Assembly (NCBI GenBank): GCA_934565775.1
Contig: CAKTIN010000081.1
Location: 1-8,318, forward strand
Length of the DNA: 8,318 nt
Source: an uncultured Oscillospiraceae bacterium
GTDB taxonomy: Bacteria; Bacillota; Clostridia; Oscillospirales; Oscillospiraceae
Reading direction: 5' to 3'
Within the stretch, counting starts at the first letter, position 1, and each line of letters begins with the position of its first letter. The notes under the pieces are model-generated. The model saw nothing but the letters and a program-made list of their open reading frames with translations, was not told the origin of the DNA and did not search any database. The position numbers and the translations under genes were made by a program. This document shows, piece after piece, positions 1 to 6,768 of the stretch.

Positions 1-1
1 C

Positions 2-61
2 ATCCGGCGGTGCCTGGACCGCATGGGAGAGCCGGAATACGCCGATGTGGAGGATTTTTAA
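2..61 (+). CDS. C-terminal end of an unidentified upstream gene (partial)
   Basis: An open frame enters from the left edge and ends at TAA 59-61, giving 19 residues (IRRCLDRMGEPEYADVEDF). The stop codon shares its last A with the ATG of rimO, and the rimO ribosome binding site lies inside these last codons, so the two genes look translationally coupled and co-transcribed. The acidic tail is too short to place in a family. It does not resemble the end of FtsK, which often precedes rimO in Clostridia. The main support for reading it as a gene is the tight stop/start junction. Confidence 0.5.
   Translation: MRRCLDRMGEPEYADVEDF
49..53 (+). promoter_or_regulatory. Ribosome binding site of rimO
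   Basis: GGAGG lies 7 bases before ATG 61. It decides the start: an upstream in-frame GTG at position 10 would add 17 residues unlike the family and has no such site in view. Confidence 0.8.
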
Positions 62-1389
62 TGGCAAAGGTTGGTTTTATTTCCCTGGGCTGTGCGAAAA
101 ACCAGGTGGATTGTGAGCAAATGATGTATCTGGCCCGGGAGGCAGGCTTTGAGGTCCTGCCCGGTGTGGAGGGCGCGGACGTGGCGGTGATCAACACCTG
201 CGGCTTTATCGACTCCGCAAAGTCTGAGGCGATTGACAACATCCTGGCCACTGCCCAGCTGAAGGAGGCGGGGCTGGTTGGAAAAATCCTGGTGACGGGC
301 TGCCTGTCCCAGCGGTATAAGAATCAGATCCGGGAGGAAATGCCGGAGGTGGACGGCGTTCTGGGGAACGGCAGCTACGGCGAGATCGTGACCGCCCTGA
401 ACGAGCTGCTGGAGGGCCAGACGGTCAGCCGCTTCGGCGGGCTGAATACGCCCCAGATGGAGGTCGGCCGGGTGCTGACGACGCCGGAGCATTTTTCTTA
501 CATTAAGATTGCAGAGGGGTGCGACAACCGCTGCGCCTACTGCGTGATTCCCTCCCTGCGGGGGCGCTACCGCAGCCGCCCCCTGGACGATGTGCTCTAC
601 GAGGCGCGGATTCTGGCCCAGAACGGCACCAGGGAGCTCATTGTGGTCGCCCAGGACACCAGCCGCTATGGGACGGACCTGAACGGCGGCAAGTCTCTCC
701 TGCCGGAGCTGCTCCGGGAGCTGTGCAAAATTGAGGGGCTGCATTGGATCCGCCTGCACTATCTGTATCCCGATGAAATTACGGATGAGCTGATCGATGT
801 GATTGCCTCCGAGCCGAAGATCGTCAAATATCTGGACATTCCCATCCAACACGTGAATGACGCCATTCTGGAGCGGATGAACCGCCGGGGCAACGGAGCC
901 TATTTGGAGAAGCTGTTCCCTATGCTCCGGGAGCGGATCCCCGGGGTGGTCATGCGCACCAGCATCATTACCGGTCTGCCCGGAGAGGGAGAGGCGGAGT
1001 TTGCCCAGCTGTGCGATTTCCTCAAGCGGCACAAGCTGGAGCGCGTGGGCGCCTTTGCCTTCTCCCCGGAGGAGGGGACGCCGGCGGCCAAGATGGACTA
1101 TCCCCCCACGGAGGTGGCGGTCCAGCGGGCGGAGACCCTGGCGGAGCTTCAGAGCCGCATTATGGACGCCTATAACGAGGCCCAGGTGGGTAAGACCCTG
1201 GAGGTCCTGTGCGACGGCTACGACCCGGAGGAGGACGTCTACTTCGGCCGGACCTATGCAGATTCCCCGGAGATTGACGGCCGGGTCTGGTTTGCCGCAG
1301 AGAGCCCGGTCAAGGTCGGGGATTTTGTGCCGGTGCAGATCGACGGCGTTGAGGACGGCGAGCTGACCGGCTGGAAGGTGGAGGACTGA
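61..1389 (+). CDS. rimO: Ribosomal protein S12 methylthiotransferase RimO
   Basis: This 442-residue radical SAM enzyme adds a methylthio group to the beta carbon of a conserved aspartate in ribosomal protein S12 (Asp89 in E. coli numbering), using two 4Fe-4S clusters and S-adenosylmethionine in the cytoplasm. The N-terminal methylthiotransferase domain starts MAKVGFISLGCAKN and carries its three cluster cysteines at C11, C47 (INTCGF) and C81. The radical SAM motif CxxxCxxC is C154, C158, C161. The segment VVAQDTSRYG (about 195-204) is typical of RimO rather than the tRNA enzyme MiaB. Residues about 376-441 form the C-terminal TRAM domain. Length matches the family and all cysteines are intact. 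The start is ATG 61, with GGAGG 7 bases upstream. It overlaps the preceding stop by one base and sits one base from pgsA, so it is mid-operon. Identification is firm; the choice of RimO over other MiaB-like enzymes rests on the motifs above. Confidence 0.96.
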   Translation: MAKVGFISLGCAKNQVDCEQMMYLAREAGFEVLPGVEGADVAVINTCGFIDSAKSEAIDNILATAQLKEAGLVGKILVTGCLSQRYKNQIREEMPEVDGVLGNGSYGEIVTALNELLEGQTVSRFGGLNTPQMEVGRVLTTPEHFSYIKIAEGCDNRCAYCVIPSLRGRYRSRPLDDVLYEARILAQNGTRELIVVAQDTSRYGTDLNGGKSLLPELLRELCKIEGLHWIRLHYLYPDEITDELIDVIASEPKIVKYLDIPIQHVNDAILERMNRRGNGAYLEKLFPMLRERIPGVVMRTSIITGLPGEGEAEFAQLCDFLKRHKLERVGAFAFSPEEGTPAAKMDYPPTEVAVQRAETLAELQSRIMDAYNEAQVGKTLEVLCDGYDPEEDVYFGRTYADSPEIDGRVWFAAESPVKVGDFVPVQIDGVEDGELTGWKVED

Positions 1390-1390
1390 G

Positions 1391-1921
1391 ATGACGACTG
1401 CGACTTATTTTACTCTGGCGCGGGTGATTATGATCCCGGCCTATATGGCCCTGATGCTGCAAAGCGGGGGCAAGGCCGGGGCGTGGATGCTTGCCGCTCT
1501 GGGGGTATTCATTCTGGCCAGCCTGACGGATTTTGTGGACGGCTATATTGCCCGGCATTACCATCAGGTGACGGATTTCGGCAAGTTTCTGGATCCTCTG
1601 GCGGATAAGCTGCTGGTGATTTCCGCCATGTGCATCTTCTGCCAGTGGGGGCAGTGGCCTGCCTGGGCGCTGATGGTGGTCCTGACCCGGGAGTTCGCCG
1701 TGACCGGCCTGCGGCTGGTGGCGGCAGGGAAGGGCAGCGTAATCGCCGCCGGGTGGTCCGGAAAGATCAAAACGGCCAGCACCATGATTGGCCTGTGCTG
1801 CATGATGGCCTTCCCGGCCTGCGTCTGGCTGCGGTGGACCGTGATCGGTATTGTCGCGGTCACTACGGTCTACTCCGGCGTGGAATATTTCGTGAAAAAC
1901 GGGAAATGCTTCTGGAGTTGA
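1391..1921 (+). CDS. pgsA: CDP-diacylglycerol-glycerol-3-phosphate 3-phosphatidyltransferase (PgsA)
   Basis: This 176-residue integral membrane enzyme transfers the phosphatidyl group from CDP-diacylglycerol to sn-glycerol 3-phosphate, the committed step to phosphatidylglycerol and cardiolipin. The CDP-alcohol phosphatidyltransferase signature is complete: D47, D50, G51, A54, R55, G64, D68 and D72 in exact family spacing (DxxDGxxAR, eight residues, GxxxDxxxD). The stretch REFAVTGLRLVAAGKG (100-115) is typical of PgsA rather than other family members. Hydrophobic segments near 6-23, 31-46, 74-97, 128-146 and 150-166 fit the usual multi-spanning fold. The start is ATG 1391, one base after the rimO stop, with GGAGG at 1380-1384 inside the end of rimO. 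rimO-pgsA adjacency is common in Clostridia. No terminator hairpin follows; instead a promoter for the cysteine genes overlaps the stop codon. Confidence 0.95.
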   Translation: MTTATYFTLARVIMIPAYMALMLQSGGKAGAWMLAALGVFILASLTDFVDGYIARHYHQVTDFGKFLDPLADKLLVISAMCIFCQWGQWPAWALMVVLTREFAVTGLRLVAAGKGSVIAAGWSGKIKTASTMIGLCCMMAFPACVWLRWTVIGIVAVTTVYSGVEYFVKNGKCFWS

Positions 1922-1947
1922 CAAGTCGCCGTATTCCATGGTAAAAT
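1918..1947 (+). promoter_or_regulatory. Sigma-A type promoter for the cysE-cysS transcript
   Basis: A consensus -35 box TTGACA (1918-1923) is followed by an 18-base spacer and TAAAAT (1942-1947). The TG at 1939-1940 makes it an extended -10. The -35 box overlaps the pgsA stop codon TGA (1919-1921). Transcription would start near 1953-1956, just ahead of the first T-box helix, which is the expected arrangement. Mapping of the start site has not been seen; the call rests on the match and position. Confidence 0.8.
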
Positions 1948-1962
1948 AACAAAAAGTGCATA

Positions 1963-2166
1963 TCACGTTGATCGAAAAGAGTAACCGCTGGAACGCATCA
2001 GAGAGCCGGGGCCGTTGGCTGAAAACCCCGGCGGCCGGAGAGCGGCGAAGTGCGTTCGGGAGTGAGGGGAGACCCCGGCTGGCCCCGTTACGGCCATTGA
2101 GCTAGAAATCAGAGTGGAACCGCGAGCAATTGCCCGCCTCTTGAATTGCAAGAGGCGGGCGTTTAT
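1963..2166 (+). promoter_or_regulatory. T-box riboswitch sensing tRNA-Cys
   Basis: This leader RNA binds tRNA and controls termination before cysE. Stem I can be drawn from the bases. The basal helix 1963-1966/2062-2065 is followed by an asymmetric loop with GA on the 3' side, as in a kink-turn. Next come helix 1972-1976/2055-2059, then the specifier loop with AGTA (1980-1983) facing GAA (2047-2049), then helix 1985-1989/2041-2045. An AGAGAG bulge (2000-2005) and a distal helix 2005-2011/2026-2032 close it. The specifier reads GAA-G-TGC-G-TTC, placing the cysteine codon TGC at 2051-2053 exactly where GGC lies in the known glyQS leader. A small hairpin follows at 2081-2095. The T-box AGAGTGGAACCGCG is at 2111-2124; its bulge TGGA pairs with an acceptor end carrying U73, the discriminator base of tRNA-Cys, and would not fit tRNA-Ser (G73). 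The antiterminator pairs 2111-2114 with 2138-2141 and 2122-2124 with 2135-2137 around the 7-base bulge 2115-2121. Confidence 0.95.
2132..2164 (+). terminator. Regulated intrinsic terminator of the T-box leader
   Basis: A perfect 12-bp stem (2132-2143 with 2149-2160) with a 5-base loop is followed by GTTTATC. The 5' arm contains the bases used by the antiterminator (2135-2141), so the two structures exclude each other. The T run is short, only three in a row, which may allow some basal readthrough. Because pgsA has no terminator of its own, this hairpin would also end transcripts arriving from rimO-pgsA. Confidence 0.9.
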
Positions 2167-2208
2167 CATAAGATAGGGAAACCGCAGTTCTGCTTGGAGG
2201 AAGAAACC

Positions 2209-2823
2209 ATGTCGTCATTGCGAGAAACCATCTGCGCCTTTCAGAAAAACGATCCCGCCGCCCGGTCCGGGCTGGAGATTTTCCTGTTATACAACGGCTT
2301 TCACGCCATTTTGTATTATCGCGTTTCCCATTGGCTGTACCGGCATCATTTGCGCTTCCTGGCCCGCTGGGTGTCCCAGCACGCCAAGTGGACCACCGGC
2401 GTGGAGATTCACCCGGCGGCTACCATCGGCCGCCGTCTGGTCATTGACCACGGCACCGGCGTCGTGATCGGCGCGACAGCGGAGATCGGGGACGACTGCC
2501 TGATCTATCAGGGCGTCACCCTGGGAGGGACGGGAATTTCCACGGGAAAGCGCCACCCCACCCTGGGCAACGGCGTAATGGTGGGCAGCGGGGCAAAGAT
2601 CCTGGGCCCCATCACCATCGGCGACCATGCCCGGGTCGCGGCCAATGCCGTAGTGCTCCGGGATGTGCCGGAAAATTCAACGGTTGTCGGCGTACCGGGC
2701 CATGTGGTCCGGGTCAACGGCGAGAAGCTGGATCATGTGCATACCCCCGACCCTGTGGCCGTGGAGCTGGAGTGCCTCCGGAAGCGGATCGCAGAGCTGG
2801 AAAAGAAATTGGAGGAGAAATAA
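2209..2823 (+). CDS. cysE: Serine O-acetyltransferase CysE
   Basis: This 204-residue enzyme transfers acetyl from acetyl-CoA to L-serine, giving O-acetylserine, the carbon skeleton for cysteine synthesis. It is the short form of the family, with a small N-terminal helical part (1-60) and then a left-handed beta-helix of hexapeptide repeats (about 66-165). The active-site signature is IDHGTG with D80 and H81, and the second catalytic histidine region is KRHPTLGNG (H116). VTLGGTG at 103-109 is also typical. The usual GET after VVIG is GAT here (A89 in place of glutamate). The C-terminus (about 183-204) is a short charged coiled coil ending in EEK, without the terminal isoleucine that docks some CysE proteins into CysK. 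The start is ATG 2209 with GGAGG at 2196-2200; an upstream in-frame TTG at 2146 lies inside the terminator hairpin and is rejected. The T-box leader in front and cysS one base behind support a role in cysteine supply. Confidence 0.95.
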   Translation: MSSLRETICAFQKNDPAARSGLEIFLLYNGFHAILYYRVSHWLYRHHLRFLARWVSQHAKWTTGVEIHPAATIGRRLVIDHGTGVVIGATAEIGDDCLIYQGVTLGGTGISTGKRHPTLGNGVMVGSGAKILGPITIGDHARVAANAVVLRDVPENSTVVGVPGHVVRVNGEKLDHVHTPDPVAVELECLRKRIAELEKKLEEK

Positions 2824-2824
2824 G

Positions 2825-4246
2825 ATGTATTTGTATAACTCTCTGACTCACAAAAAGGAAGAATTTAAGCCCAATCACCCGGATATTGTAAAAATGTACA
2901 CCTGCGGCCCCACGGTGTATCACTATGCCCACATCGGCAATCTGAGAAGCTATATCATGGAGGATGTGCTGGAAAAGACTCTGCGCTACCTGGGCTACAA
3001 CGTCAAGCGGGTCATGAACATTACAGATGTGGGGCACTTGGCCTCCGACGCGGATACCGGTGAGGATAAGATGCTCAAGGGGGCCAAGCGGGAGCATAAG
3101 TCCGTTATGGAGATTGCAAAGTATTATACCGACGCCTTCTTTGCGGACTGCGAGAAGCTGAATATCAAGCGGCCGGATGTGGTGCAGCCCGCCACCGGCT
3201 GCATTGACGAGTATATCAAGATCATTTCCACCCTTCTGGAAAAGGGCTACGCCTACCAGGCCGGCGGCAACGTGTATTTTGACACCTCCAAGCTGGAAAA
3301 ATACTATGTGTTCAACGACCACGACGAGGAGGATCTGGCCGTCGGCGTCCGGGAGGGCGTGGAGGAGGACCCCAACAAGCGGAATAAGAACGATTTTGTC
3401 CTCTGGTTTACCAAGTCCAAGTTCGAGGACCAGGCGCTGAAGTGGGATTCTCCCTGGGGCGTGGGCTACCCCGGCTGGCACATTGAGTGCTCCGGTATTT
3501 CCATGAAATACCTGGGGGAGGACCTGGACATTCACTGCGGCGGCATTGATAACGCCTTCCCCCATCACACCAACGAGATCGCCCAGTCCGAAAGCTACCT
3601 GGGGCATAAGTGGTGCAACTACTGGTTCCATGTCCACCATCTGAATACGAACAACGGAAAAATGTCCAAGTCGAAGGGGGAATTCCTCACCGTTTCCCTT
3701 CTGGAGAGCAAGGGGTATGACCCGCTGGTTTACCGTCTGTTCTGCCTGCAAAGCCACTACCGCCGGAATCTGGTGTTCTCCTATGAGAACCTGGACAACG
3801 CGGCGGCCTCTTATCAGAAGCTGCTGACCAAGATCGCGGAGCTGGATCCTGCGGACCGGACGGTGGACCAGACGGCCTTTGACCAGCTGAAGGACCGGTT
3901 TGTCCGCGCGCTGAGCGCGGACCTGAACACCTCCCTTGCGGTTACGGCGGTGTATGATGTGCTGAAGGCCAAAACCAACGACGGCACGAAGCTGGCGGCC
4001 CTGGGGGATTTTGACCGGGTGCTGGGCCTGAACCTGCTGTCCGGTGCGGAGAAGTTCCGCCGGGAGAAGCAGGAGCAGGAGGCCGCTGAGCCCCATGACC
4101 CGGAGATCGACGGGCTGGTAGCGGCCCGGACTGCGGCGAAAAAGGAGAAAAACTGGGCGGAGGCGGACCGGATCCGGGACGAGCTCAAGGCCCGGGGCAT
4201 TGAGATCATCGACACGCCCCAGGGGGCAAAGTGGAGAAAAGTATGA
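2825..4246 (+). CDS. cysS: Cysteinyl-tRNA synthetase CysS
   Basis: This 473-residue class I aminoacyl-tRNA synthetase charges tRNA-Cys with cysteine using ATP in the cytoplasm. The ATP-binding motif is HIGN (36-39) and the second motif is KMSKS (279-283). The zinc site that selects cysteine is C27 (YTCGPTVY), C222 (HIECSG), H247 and E251 (FPHHTNE). The C-terminal region ends with the DGLVAARTAAKKEKNWAEAD-type segment and GAKWRK typical of bacterial CysS. Length fits the family (about 460-480). The start is ATG 2825, one base after the cysE stop, with GGAGGAG at 2811-2817. Its last codons overlap the polA start by four bases and include the polA ribosome binding site. It is the classic target of a cysteine T-box, which lies upstream of cysE. 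A longer upstream in-frame extension overlapping cysE out of frame is not supported. Confidence 0.97.
   Translation: MYLYNSLTHKKEEFKPNHPDIVKMYTCGPTVYHYAHIGNLRSYIMEDVLEKTLRYLGYNVKRVMNITDVGHLASDADTGEDKMLKGAKREHKSVMEIAKYYTDAFFADCEKLNIKRPDVVQPATGCIDEYIKIISTLLEKGYAYQAGGNVYFDTSKLEKYYVFNDHDEEDLAVGVREGVEEDPNKRNKNDFVLWFTKSKFEDQALKWDSPWGVGYPGWHIECSGISMKYLGEDLDIHCGGIDNAFPHHTNEIAQSESYLGHKWCNYWFHVHHLNTNNGKMSKSKGEFLTVSLLESKGYDPLVYRLFCLQSHYRRNLVFSYENLDNAAASYQKLLTKIAELDPADRTVDQTAFDQLKDRFVRALSADLNTSLAVTAVYDVLKAKTNDGTKLAALGDFDRVLGLNLLSGAEKFRREKQEQEAAEPHDPEIDGLVAARTAAKKEKNWAEADRIRDELKARGIEIIDTPQGAKWRKV
3279..3307 (+). promoter_or_regulatory. Weak candidate promoter inside cysS
   Basis: TTGACA (3279-3284) and TACTAT (3302-3307) are separated by exactly 17 bases. 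The -35 box is perfect and the -10 matches 4 of 6 positions, keeping the first TA and final AT. It could supply polA, rimI and tsaD independently of the T-box. Such matches also arise by chance in coding DNA, here within the codons for FDTSK and YYVF. Confidence 0.25.
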
Positions 4247-6768
4247 AGCTGCTGATCTTAGACGGCAATAGCGTCATCAACCGGGCTTTTTATGGAGTCC
4301 GGGATCTGACCACCCGGGACGGGCTGCATACCAATGCGATCTTCGGCTTTCTGAATATCTTGCAGCGCATGGAGGCGGAGGAGGCGCCGGATGCAGTGTG
4401 CGTGGCTTTCGACCTCCACGGGCCCACCTTCCGCCATCTGCGCTATGACGGCTATAAGGCCACCCGGCACCCTATGCCGGAGGAGCTGGCTCAGCAGATG
4501 CCCGTGATGAAGGAAATTCTGAACGCCATGAATATCCCAATCTACGAGTGCCAGGGCTGGGAGGCGGACGACGTCATCGGCACAGTGGGGAAGCTCTGCG
4601 GAACGGCAAACTGGGACTGCGTGATCGTCACCGGAGACCGGGACAGCTTGCAGCTCATCGATCCCCATGTGCTGGTGAAGCTGGTGATCTCCAAGGCCGG
4701 TCAGACGACCACGACCCTGTATGACGAGGCCCTGTTCCGGGAGGAGTACGGCTTCGAGCCCATCAAGCTCATTGATCTGAAGGCCCTTATGGGCGACAGC
4801 TCCGACAATATTCCCGGGGTGGCCGGCGTGGGCCCCAAGACGGCGAAGGAGCTGCTGGGGAAGTTTGGGACGCTGGACGGCGTGTATGCGCACCTGGCAG
4901 ACCCCTCTATTCGGCCCAAGCTGCGGGAGAAGCTGGAGGCAGGGCGGGACAGCGCCTATCTGTCCTATGAGCTGGCGACTATCCGGCCGGAGGCACCGAT
5001 TGCCTTCCATCCCGAGGACGCCCTGGTTCGGGAGCCGGACAAGGCCGCCCTTTATGAGCTGTTTATGCGCCTGGAATTTACCCGGCTCATCGATAAGTAT
5101 CGCCTGCGGGATGCGGCAATGGCCCCCCGGCCCAAGAAGGATGTACCCCGCCTGGGCGGCTGCGACTGCCTGCCGGAGCCTGGGACCCTGTGCGCCATTG
5201 CCCTTGCCCCGGAGGGAACCATTGCGGTGGCCTGGTCCGGGGGCGTGTGTGCAGTGACTCCCCTGGAGCGCGATGGAAAGCTGCGTGCGCTTCTGGGTCC
5301 GGGTACCCCAAAGATCTGCCACGATTTGAAAACGACCCTGCACATTTTGGAGGAGTGGGAGCTGCCTGGGGCGGATTTTACCTTTGATACCGCCCTGGCG
5401 GCTTACGATCTGAACCCCGGTCAGGGAGACTACAGCGTGAACCGCCTGGCCATGCAGTATCTGGGCCGGGAGGCGCAGGACCCAGAGGCCCAAGGCGAGG
5501 CGGTCTGGCAGCTGGCCGGTCTGCTGCGCCCCATGCTGGAGGAGGCGGGGATGGACCCGCTGTACCGCCAAATCGAGCTGCCCCTGTGCCCGGTTCTCTT
5601 TGCTATGGAGCAGGCTGGGGTGATGGTGGACCGGGATACCCTTGTGGACTTCGGCAGAGCGCTGACCAGGCGGATCTCGGCGGCGGAGCAGAGCATTTAT
5701 GATTATGCCGGGGGCCCCTTTAACATCCAGTCCCCCAAGCAGCTGGGAGAGGTCCTGTTTGAAAAGCTGGGGCTTCCCCCGGTGAAGAAAACCAAAACCG
5801 GCTATGCCACCAATGCGGACGTTTTGCAGCGCCTGCGGGACAAGCACCCGATCATCGGGCAGATCATGGATTACCGTATGGTCACGAAGCTCTACTCCAC
5901 CTATGTGGAGGGGCTGCTGAAGGTGATCGGCCCGGACGGCCGGGTGCACACCACCTTCCAGAATCTGGTCACGGCCACCGGCCGCCTGTCCTCCACGGAG
6001 CCGAATATTCAGAATATCCCGGTGCGTACGGAGCTGGGCAGCGAGATGCGGAAGATGTTTGTGCCTAAGCCCGGGTGCGTCCTGGTGGACGCAGACTACA
6101 GCCAGATCGAGCTGCGGGTCCTGGCCCACATTGCCGCAGACCCCATGATGCAGGAGGCCTTCCGCAGCGGCCAGGACATTCACACGGTGACGGCCAGCCA
6201 GGTGTTCGGCGTGCCCCCGGAGGCAGTGACGCCCCTTCAGCGCCGCTCTGCCAAGGCGGTCAATTTTGGGATCGTCTATGGCATTTCAGAATTCTCCTTG
6301 TCGGAGGATATTGGCGTGTCCCGGTGGGAGGCCAAGGAGTATATCAACGGCTACCTGGAGAAATACGCCGGGGTGCGGGCCTATATGCACGATGTGGTAG
6401 AGCGGGCCAAGCGCCTGGGCTACGTTTCCACGCTGTACGGCCGCCGCCGGTATATTCCGGAACTGAAGAGCAGCAACTATAACATTCGCCAGAGCGCCGA
6501 GCGCATGGCCATGAACGCCCCCATTCAGGGGACGGCGGCGGATATTATCAAGCTGGCCATGCTCCGGGTGGCGAAGGCCCTGGAGGATGCCGGGCTGGAG
6601 GCAAAGCTCATTTTGCAGGTGCATGACGAGCTGATCGTGGAGTGCCCAGAGGAAGAGGGCCCCCAGGTGCTGACCCTGATGAAGGACGCCATGGAGCACG
6701 CGGCGGAGCTGGCCGTGCCCTTGACGGTGGAGGCCAAGATCGGAAAGAGCTGGTACGAAACAAAATGA
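4243..6768 (+). CDS. polA: DNA polymerase I (PolA), family A
   Basis: This 841-residue enzyme removes RNA primers and fills gaps in Okazaki-fragment maturation and excision repair. Residues 1-290 form the 5'-nuclease, with metal-binding acids D7, D57, D109, D110, D132, D134, D185 and D188 and the helix-hairpin-helix GVAGVGPKTA (192-201). Residues about 305-430 are a decayed 3'-5' exonuclease: the DxE motif is absent (IALAPEG at 319-325), although HDLK (D361) and FDTALAAYDL remain. Residues about 440-841 are the polymerase: TATGRLSS (577-584), motif A DYSQIELR (D618), the O-helix with R667, K671, F675 and Y679, and motif C QVHDE (D795, E796). It therefore probably lacks proofreading, as in Bacillus PolI. 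The start is ATG 4243 (MKLLILDGNS) with GGAG at 4233-4236; GTG 4231 would add four residues and is rejected. ATGA overlaps join it to cysS before and rimI after. F675 predicts normal discrimination against dideoxynucleotides. Confidence 0.97.
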   Translation: MKLLILDGNSVINRAFYGVRDLTTRDGLHTNAIFGFLNILQRMEAEEAPDAVCVAFDLHGPTFRHLRYDGYKATRHPMPEELAQQMPVMKEILNAMNIPIYECQGWEADDVIGTVGKLCGTANWDCVIVTGDRDSLQLIDPHVLVKLVISKAGQTTTTLYDEALFREEYGFEPIKLIDLKALMGDSSDNIPGVAGVGPKTAKELLGKFGTLDGVYAHLADPSIRPKLREKLEAGRDSAYLSYELATIRPEAPIAFHPEDALVREPDKAALYELFMRLEFTRLIDKYRLRDAAMAPRPKKDVPRLGGCDCLPEPGTLCAIALAPEGTIAVAWSGGVCAVTPLERDGKLRALLGPGTPKICHDLKTTLHILEEWELPGADFTFDTALAAYDLNPGQGDYSVNRLAMQYLGREAQDPEAQGEAVWQLAGLLRPMLEEAGMDPLYRQIELPLCPVLFAMEQAGVMVDRDTLVDFGRALTRRISAAEQSIYDYAGGPFNIQSPKQLGEVLFEKLGLPPVKKTKTGYATNADVLQRLRDKHPIIGQIMDYRMVTKLYSTYVEGLLKVIGPDGRVHTTFQNLVTATGRLSSTEPNIQNIPVRTELGSEMRKMFVPKPGCVLVDADYSQIELRVLAHIAADPMMQEAFRSGQDIHTVTASQVFGVPPEAVTPLQRRSAKAVNFGIVYGISEFSLSEDIGVSRWEAKEYINGYLEKYAGVRAYMHDVVERAKRLGYVSTLYGRRRYIPELKSSNYNIRQSAERMAMNAPIQGTAADIIKLAMLRVAKALEDAGLEAKLILQVHDELIVECPEEEGPQVLTLMKDAMEHAAELAVPLTVEAKIGKSWYETK

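Noticed and set aside
10..60. Upstream GTG start adding 17 residues to RimO
   Set aside because: The extension does not resemble RimO N-termini, and GGAGG is placed for ATG 61.
58..1032. 324-codon open frame on the - strand opposite rimO
   Set aside because: Shadow of rimO; the sense frame has all the expected cluster cysteines and a ribosome binding site.
1310..1966. Open frame on the - strand opposite pgsA
   Set aside because: Low-complexity, proline/histidine/arginine-rich product typical of antisense reading; pgsA has an exact family signature.
1963..2166. S-box or cysteine-related riboswitch, or a leader peptide attenuator
   Set aside because: The T-box consensus, specifier loop and antiterminator are all present, and no short cysteine-rich leader peptide with a ribosome binding site is seen.
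2146..2208. Upstream TTG start for CysE, and an in-frame extension of CysS into cysE
   Set aside because: The TTG lies inside the T-box terminator hairpin. ATG 2209 and ATG 2825 each have a well-spaced GGAGG and give family-like N-termini.
2714..4096. 460-codon open frame on the - strand opposite cysS
   Set aside because: Antisense shadow of cysS with no motif. Its existence follows from the codon bias of the sense strand.
4258..6183. Long open frame of 641 codons on the - strand opposite polA
   Set aside because: It is the mirror of a GC-rich coding frame; polA matches its family along its full length and the antisense product has no recognisable motif.
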